From assembly GCA_016721385.1 (NCBI GenBank), contig JADKIE010000010.1:1-14894 (forward strand): a DNA stretch of 14,894 nucleotides. The letters run 5' to 3'. Every line of letters starts with the position of its first letter. Positions within the stretch are counted from its first letter, which is position 1. A program made the position numbers and the translations under genes. Shown piece by piece: positions 9,638 through 14,894 of the stretch. Under the pieces are notes generated by a model. The model saw only the letters and a list, made by a program, of their open reading frames with translations. It was not told the DNA's origin and did not search any database. This stretch comes from Chitinophagaceae bacterium (GTDB lineage Bacteria > Bacteroidota > Bacteroidia > Chitinophagales > Chitinophagaceae).

Positions 9638-10172
9638 ATGATTCGGGAAATGGACGATGCACCTGTGCAAAATGTTAAAACATTATCGGTAATACAATCG
9701 GAAGTAGAGAGTATTAATAAAATTGCTCTTTCGGTAGATTGTGTAATTTTTGGGTTTGATCAAAATAAACTTAATTTTGTTCGCTTATAAATGTGCAGCA
9801 TCATAAACTTAAAATATTAGCAAACGAGTTGCATTGGCACGATGTAAAAATGTAACCGATTTAGCTTTGATCACCAGCAAATTTTTTGAGGTATGCTTTG
9901 GCAGATTGCAAAAACGTATTCAGGAGCATCCGCTTGGTTTCAATCTCTTGCCTAAAAAGTTTTCTTTAAGAGAATTACAAAATTTGTACGAAGCTATATT
10001 AGACACAAAAATGGATAGATGAAATTTCCGTAAAAATTCTTTGCCATGGATTTTTAATAGATACCAGCGAAATGGAAACCGATGTGCCGCATCGTCCGGG
10101 CAAGTTGTATAAATTTAATTACGATAAATACGAAAAAGAAAAAAGAAGTGAGTGGTATAGATTTTTAAATAG
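9638..10172 (+). CDS. Nudix-type transcriptional regulator (NrtR/AraR-like), Nudix core missing, frameshifted
   Basis: Regulators of this class join an N-terminal Nudix fold, used as a ligand sensor, to a C-terminal winged helix. The N-terminus here (ATG at 9638) leads to KIALSVDCVIFGFDQNKLNF, the usual first strand. The C-terminal part is clear: INVQHHKLKI, LQKRIQEHPLGFNLLPKKFS, LRELQNLYEAILDTKMDRRN, FRKKFFAMDFLIDTSEMETD, VPHRPGKLYKFNYDKYEKEK. Between them, at about 9775-9795, roughly 75 residues found in relatives are absent, including the LLIKR...WALPGGF stretch and the Nudix box. The remaining length (~178 codons) fits that loss against the usual 230-250. Frame breaks lie near 9790, 9845 and 10017. 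It starts 22 bases after the amylase stop and meets lacI tail to tail with a few bases of overlap; the exact stop is uncertain. Relatives control sugar or NAD genes, so a role in this glycan locus is plausible but not shown. Confidence 0.72.
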
Positions 10173-11149
10173 AACCGCCTTCTACCAAAATAGATTCTAT
10201 AGATACATCTCTTATAAAAGTACTTCCTCCAAGACATGATAGCATGCTGGAAAAGCCAATTTACCCAATTTAAACCCACTGGTTTCTACATAGGTAATTT
10301 CCGGAAAATAAAGTTTTGGAATTTCGCCATTGCTGATAGTTATTACAGAAACATCCTCCATTAATTTTAACCTCTTTTTTTGAATTGCCTTCATTACGCC
10401 GGTTAATATTTCGTCGTTCATACAAAAAATAGTATCGGGTTTTGTTTGTGCCAATAAGTAGTAGTAAGTACTTCCGCCTCTGTGGTGCTAAGGCATAATC
10501 GGTAGTAAGTTTTATGTTTGTTTCTGCTTTATTAATAGTTTCAACAAAGGCATTCATCCGTTTTCGGGTCATTAATAAATGGCTGCTGCCAAATAATGCC
10601 AATACATTTTTTTCTTTTGGTAATAATTAAGTTGGCGGCCATGGTGGCACATGCTTCATCGGCAACACAGACTTTATTGCAATTTTCTTTTTCGGGTACT
10701 TTGTCGTAAAATATTACCGGAATATCTAGTTCATTTAACTTAAGAAACGAATTAATATTGGTTGTTTCCGGCGATATGCAAACAAACAATCCGGTTATCC
10801 TGTTTTGGCGGCAAATTTTTAAGTTGGTTAATTCAATGGCAGGATCGTCGCCAGATTGTAATATCAGTAGGGAGTAGCCCTTTTTCCTGCACTCTTCTTC
10901 CACAGCAGCAATAAACGAGTTATAAAATGTATTTACAATGGATGGAACAATAAGGCCAAATAATTTGCTATTGCTGGTACGTAAATGTACAGCATTCACA
11001 TTAGGCTCATAGTCTAACGATGTAGCTAAATCAACTACTAGCTTTTTTGTTTTTTTTGAGATGTCGGGATGGTCTTTAAGGCTCTGGAAACTGTTGAAAT
11101 ACTGAGGCCTAAAAAGCTCCGAAATCTTCTTTAAATTAACAGGATTCAC
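10165..11149 (-). CDS. LacI-family transcriptional regulator (frameshifted)
   Basis: A DNA-binding sensor with an N-terminal LacI helix-turn-helix and a periplasmic-binding-protein-like sugar domain, about 328 residues. The start is a GTG at 11149 (MNPVNLKKISEL); no in-frame ATG lies just upstream. The HTH reads in a wrong frame for some 14 codons because of two compensating indels; restored it gives LLGLSISTVSRALKDHPDIS. Then come the hinge region (LDYEPNVNAVHLRTSNSKLF), GLIVPSIVNTFYNSFIAAVE, SLLILQSGDDPAIEL, ITGLFVCISPETTNINSF, IPVIFYDKVP, FVMNDEILTGVMKAIQKKRL and SVITISNGEIPKLYFPEITY. The C-terminus in the corrected frame ends VSIESILVEGGSI. Further indels lie near 10600, 10460-10490 and 10240. 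It is divergent from susCD, with a 12-bp palindrome over its own promoter, so it likely represses itself and may control the transporter genes. The ligand is probably a sugar, perhaps a maltodextrin product. Confidence 0.88.
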
Positions 11150-11163
11150 TTTACAATATATGA

Positions 11164-11196
11164 TAAATGTATCAAATTTTCGGCAAAAATTGCAAA
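11164..11196 (-). promoter_or_regulatory. Predicted lacI promoter
   Basis: On the minus strand TTTG (11193-11196) and TACATTTA (11164-11171) are separated by 21 bases, fitting TTTG-N17-23-TAnnTTTG with one mismatch in the -7 box. The -7 box lies 14 bases before the GTG start, so the leader would be very short. The -33 TTTG is part of the 12-bp palindrome. Confidence 0.5.
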
Positions 11197-11203
11197 CGTT
11201 TGC
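11192..11203. promoter_or_regulatory. Putative LacI-family operator (perfect 12-bp palindrome)
   Basis: GCAAACGTTTGC is a perfect palindrome with the central CG typical of LacI-family operators. It lies 43 bases upstream of the lacI start and covers the predicted lacI -33 box, so a bound repressor would block lacI transcription. It is also just upstream of a weaker predicted susC promoter and about 240 bases from the susC start. The regulator that binds it is inferred from position, not seen. Confidence 0.65.
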
Positions 11204-11209
11204 GAAGAA

Positions 11210-11244
11210 TTTGTGGTTTTTGAAGTGTTACAAATACATATTTG
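11210..11244 (+). promoter_or_regulatory. Weak candidate susC promoter
   Basis: TTTG (11210-11213) and CATATTTG (11237-11244) are 23 bases apart, near the upper spacing limit of the Bacteroidota consensus and with one mismatch in the -7 box. It would give a leader of about 190 bases. No better pair was found nearer to the susC start. Confidence 0.3.
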
Positions 11245-11267
11245 TTCATAACTTTAACAATCGAAAT

Positions 11268-11289
11268 TTAATTTTTTGTTAATTTTTTG
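11268..11289. repeat. Tandem 11-bp repeat, two copies
   Basis: TTAATTTTTTG occurs twice head to tail without a mismatch in the presumed susC leader. The composition is simple and AT-rich, so chance is possible. Confidence 0.55.
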
Positions 11290-11326
11290 ATTATTACTCT
11301 TGATATCCTGTATTTCAATAAGTTAT

Positions 11327-11347
11327 ATCCAAAAATCATCCAAAAAT
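11327..11347. repeat. Second 11-bp-period direct repeat
   Basis: ATCCAAAAAT occurs at 11327 and again at 11338, 11 bases apart, in the same leader region as the previous repeat. The first copy is followed by C and the second by T. Confidence 0.5.
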
Positions 11348-11384
11348 TATTTTCAAAATTGATAAATTTTTTAACGCTTAAAAA

Positions 11385-11410
11385 GCAATTAATTTATTAA
11401 TAACAATTGC
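11385..11410. repeat. Inverted repeat just upstream of susC
   Basis: GCAATT (11385-11390) and AATTGC (11405-11410) face each other across 14 bases that include a TTAAT/ATTAA dyad. It could be a protein-binding site or a leader hairpin 30 bases before the susC start; there is no T run that would make it a terminator. Confidence 0.35.
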
Positions 11411-11440
11411 ATTTTATTTTAAAACGATAAAGCTTGGAGT

Positions 11441-14400
11441 ATGGAAAAAGTAAAAAATCACTTTTACAAAGTGTTCATGCAGGTAAGTATTATGCTTCTA
11501 TTATCTGCAGTAGCGTTTTCGCAAACAAATGTTACAGGTAAGGTAACCGACAGTAAAGACGGTTCTCCAATACAGGAGTAACTGTTACGGTTAAAGGTTC
11601 TCGTACTGCCGCACAAACTGCGGCCGATGGTATGTACAGTATTAGTGCACCGGCAAATGGCACATTAATATTTACTTCGGTGGGTTTTGGCAGCAGGGAA
11701 GTTGCTGTTGCAAATCAATCTTCTTTAAACGTTAGCCTTGTACAGGCCGATCAACGCTTAAACGAAGTGGTGGTAGTAGCTACGGTACTCGTAGAAAAAC
11801 AGATTTAACGGGTTCGGTAACAGCTCTTTCTGCAAAAGATTTTCAAAAAGGGAATATTGCATCATCCGAGCAACTGCTTTTGGGTAAAGTATCCGGCTTG
11901 GAAATTACAACCGGAGGCGGTTCTGCTGGCGGCGGAAGTAAAATTCGTATTCGTAGCGGAGCTTCATTAAATGCAAGTAACGATCCTTTAATAGTAATTG
12001 ACGGAATACCTGTAGAAAGCAATGGAATTGCTGGTTCAGGCAACTATTTAAACACTATAAATCCTAACGATATAGAATCTATAAGTGTGTTAAAAGATGC
12101 ATCCGCAACGGCTCTTTATGGTTCAAGAGCATCTAACGGAGTTATTATTATTACCACTAAAAAAGGGAATAAGGGTAAAATAAAATACAACTTTAATACA
12201 CAAACTTCGGTTGCAAATGTTGGGCAAAAAGTTGATGTACTTTCCGGTGATCAAGTAAGAAGTATAATAACTGCCGATGCCGCTGCATCCGGAAACAATA
12301 CCTACAAAAATTTATTGGGTACTTCAAATACCAACTGGCAAGATCAGATTTACAGAAGTGCATTAGGTAATGATAACAACATAAGCGCCAGTGGAAATAT
12401 AAACGGATTGCCGTTTGATTTACCATTCAGGGCATCGCTTGGTTATTTAAACCAAAATGGCGTTTTAAAAACAAACAAATTTGGCAGAATTTCAACTTCG
12501 TTGAATTTAAGTCCCAAATTATGGAACGATCATTTATCTATAAACGTTGCATTTAAATACAGTCATACAAATAATACATGGGCAAACGAAGGTGCCATTG
12601 GCGCTGCAGTCTCTTTCGATCCAACACAACCCGTAACTACACCTAATGGTAAATATGGTGGTTATTATGAGTGGCTTCAAACAGATGGCAAACCCATTGA
12701 TTTGGCTACAAGAAATCCATTAGCATTGCTTGAATTAAGAGATAATAAATCTTCTGTAAACAGAATGATTGGTAATATTCAGTTAGATTATAAAATGCAT
12801 TTTTTACCTGATTTACACTTATTACTAAACGTAGGTATGGATAATGCAAGCGGAAAAGGAGATGATAATACCGATTCATTGTCTGCTACAGTTTATAAAA
12901 TTGGCGGTAATAAATCGCACTACGAGCAAAAAAGAAAAATACAATAGCAGATGTTCAATTATTTTATGCAAAAGAATTGAAGAGTATTAAAAGTAAGATA
13001 GATGTGTTGGTTGGACATAGTTATCAGGATTTTGTTACCGAAGTATCCAATTTTGCTTCGTTTAGTTACAGAGCAATTGCAAATCCTGTTAAACCTGCTT
13101 TAAAAGACACTATTGAAGGTTCTCAACCAACTTTCCTCACAGATAAGCCGGAGTATAGATTAGAATCTTACATTGGCAGATTAAACTATACATTAAATGA
13201 TAAGTACTTATTAACAGCCTCTATACGTAGAGATGCAAGTTCTAAATTTTCGAAAGATAATCGTGTAGGTTATTTCCCTGCAGTTGCATTAGCCTGGAAA
13301 TTAAAAGATGAATTTTTTAAGAATGTTAATTTAGTAAGCGACTTAAAATTGCGTTTAAGTTGGGGTGAAACCGGGCAACAAGATGGTATTGATTATTATT
13401 CTTATTTGCCAAGATATTCTCAAAGTAACTCAACGGCGCAATATCAATTTGGTAATTCTTATTTTGCATTTCTTCGCCCTGGTGCTTATGATGCAAATCT
13501 TAAATGGGAAAGTACGGCAACAACAAATGCAGGTCTTGATTTTGGATTCTTTAATAACAGAATTTCTGGTTCTATAGATGTTTATAAAAAGAAAACAAAA
13601 GATTTGTTAAGTGTTGTTCCTGTTGCTCCCGGCTCTAATTTTGACATTACATTGCTAACGAATGTTGGTAATATGGAAAACAAGGGTGTAGAGTTTAATA
13701 TAAACACTGTGCCTATTTCAAAAAAATCACTAACATGGAGTTTTGGATTTAATGTTACATACAATCAGTCAAAAATTACTAATTTATTAAAACAACCGGA
13801 TCCAAATTTCAAAGGCATTGATGTAAGCGGAATTGGTGGTGGATTAACTAACTATATTGGTAAGTTTGCGGTGGGTTATTCTCCATTTGTATATAATGTA
13901 TACAAGCAGGTGTATGATAAAACAACCGGAGCCCCAATTGAAAACTTGTTTGAAGATTTAAACAGAGATGGTCAAATTACTGCTGCCGATCGTTATTTAT
14001 ACAAAAAACCTGCAGCAGATATTCTTTTTGGAATAAACTCACAGGTTACTTATAAAGATTGGAATTTTGGCATAGCATCTCATGGCGCAATTGGCAATTA
14101 TTTATACAATCAGTTTAATTCAAATAATGGTGTTTTAAGAGCATTAAAAAACCCTATCAACTTTATTCAAAATGGTGCTCCTGATTACTTGAATACTAAT
14201 TTTACAGGAACAACCACTAACGAATACTTGTCGGATTATTATATTGAAAATGCATCTTACATAAAATTAGACAATATTAATATTGGATACAATTTTGGAA
14301 AAGTGTTTCGCAATAAAGCATCACTTCGTTTAAATGGTAGTATTCAAAATGTATTTACTATAACTAAGTATTCAGGGCTTGATCCTGAAAATGCAAGCAG

Positions 14401-14470
14401 TACTGGTGTAGATTATACCATCTACCCACGCCCAAGAATTTATTCAATAGGTGCAAGCCTTGATTTTTAA
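11441..14470 (+). CDS. susC: SusC/RagA-type TonB-dependent outer-membrane transporter (three frameshifts)
   Basis: Imports oligosaccharides across the outer membrane with TonB energy, working as a channel capped by a SusD lipoprotein. Joined frames give about 1,010 residues, normal for the family. ATG at 11441, with GGAG only one base before it; the signal peptide is MEKVKNHFYKVFMQVSIMLL to about FSQ. Then comes a CarboxypepD_reg-like domain (VTGKVTDSKDGSPIQ to SLVQADQRL, ~30-107) and the plug: NEVVVVAYGTRRKTDLTGSV, LLLGKVSGLEITTGG, DPLIVIDGIPVES, SISVLKDASATALYGSRASN, GVIIITTKKGNKGK. The rest is a beta barrel ending PRPRIYSIGASLDF with the terminal phenylalanine typical of outer-membrane proteins. 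No STN domain is seen. Frame breaks near 11575, 11782 and 12941 each look like one missing base, often in a homopolymer. It is 17 bases from the SusD gene, so co-transcribed, and probably controlled by the divergent LacI. Alpha-glucan as substrate is inferred from context. Confidence 0.94.
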
Positions 14471-14487
14471 TTAATAAAATTAGTTTT

Positions 14488-14894
14488 ATGAAATTTAAAA
14501 TGATCAATAAAATATTATTAGCAGGAGTTGTTATTATCACAATAGCTTCTTGTGCAAAAAAATTGGATTTATTTCCTCAAAATGATTTAACGCCGGAAAA
14601 AACATATGCTACCGCAGCAGGCTACAAAAGTGTATTAGCAAAAATATACGGCACATTGTCAATAACGGGAAATTCCGGCCCGGCCGGTGCTCCGGATATT
14701 AGTGGAGGGTTAGACGAAGGCTCTCAGGTAGCATTTATTCGTATGTTTTTTAATTGCGAAGAATTACCAACCGATGAGGCTGTTGTAGCTTGGAACGACC
14801 AAACCATTAAAGACTTTCATAATTTAAAATGGACAGCAGATGATCCGTTCTTAAAAGGAATTTATGCAAGGCCAATTTATAATATTACACTTAT
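14488..14894 (+). CDS. susD: SusD/RagB-type glycan-binding lipoprotein (3' end off window)
   Basis: Surface lipoprotein that binds glycan and forms the lid of its SusC partner. The first 135 residues are readable without any frame break. ATG at 14488 starts MKFKMINKILLAGVVIITIA, followed by a lipobox ending IASC, so Cys22 would be lipidated. AKK follows the cysteine instead of the acidic residues of the usual surface-export signal, a small oddity. KLDLFPQNDLTPEKTYATAA is the standard SusD N-terminus, and GYKSVLAKIYGTLSITGNSG starts the first TPR-like helices. EELPTDEAVVAWNDQTIKDF and LKWTADDPFLKGIYARPIYN resemble SusD proteins of starch/maltodextrin loci as I recall them. The remaining three quarters lie to the right of the window, where SusE/F-like proteins or further GH13 enzymes might be expected. 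Confidence 0.93.
   Translation, partial: MKFKMINKILLAGVVIITIASCAKKLDLFPQNDLTPEKTYATAAGYKSVLAKIYGTLSITGNSGPAGAPDISGGLDEGSQVAFIRMFFNCEELPTDEAVVAWNDQTIKDFHNLKWTADDPFLKGIYARPIYNITL

Noticed and set aside
1..10172. Calling the broken genes pseudogenes, or a block of programmed frameshifting
   Set aside because: Breaks hit essential ligA as hard as accessory genes, have no shared slippery motif or structure, and fade gradually to the right; sequencing error explains them better.

Overview
The window looks like chromosomal DNA of a Bacteroidota bacterium, most likely of the Chitinophagaceae. The signs are a SusC/SusD pair, a T9SS type A sorting domain on a secreted amylase, AT-rich intergenic DNA, promoter candidates of the Bacteroidota type (TTTG ... 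TAnnTTTG), and proteins that read like Chitinophagaceae homologues as I remember them (PaaE, cupin-like, NUMOD4, LigA, Nudix regulator). No tRNA, rRNA, CRISPR array or insertion sequence was seen.

Nearly every gene is split by single-base insertions and deletions, many in homopolymers, yet joining the frames restores conserved proteins. Breaks are dense at the left end (many in the first 2 kb), fewer through the middle, only about three in the 3-kb susC gene, and none in the susD fragment. That gradient across unrelated genes points to an uncorrected long-read contig end, not decay. I therefore annotate whole genes across the breaks.

Left part (1-4914): a paaE-like phenylacetyl-CoA epoxidase reductase (minus, cut by the left edge) lies divergent from a JmjC/cupin-like iron-dioxygenase-fold protein (plus). 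Convergent to the latter is a NUMOD4 protein with a degenerate HNH-like segment and a C-terminal helix-turn-helix (minus). Upstream of that is ligA, the NAD-dependent DNA ligase (minus).

Middle (4983-10172): an exported YtcJ-type amidohydrolase, then a secreted GH13 alpha-amylase with an N-terminal E-set/CBM48-like module and a T9SS tail. Next comes a Nudix-type transcriptional regulator (NrtR/AraR-like architecture) that seems to lack its Nudix core.

Right part (10165-14894): a LacI-family regulator (minus) divergent from a SusC-type TonB-dependent transporter and a SusD-type lipoprotein (plus, cut by the right edge). A perfect 12-bp palindrome overlaps the predicted lacI -33 box, suggesting autoregulation and perhaps control of susCD. 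Amylase, regulators and SusCD together look like an alpha-glucan (starch/maltodextrin) utilisation locus: the amylase would cut polymer outside the cell, SusD/SusC would bind and import oligosaccharides, and LacI would sense a sugar. I found no convincing new biological system. The most unusual items are the Nudix-less regulator, the domesticated-looking NUMOD4 protein and the lacI operator arrangement.
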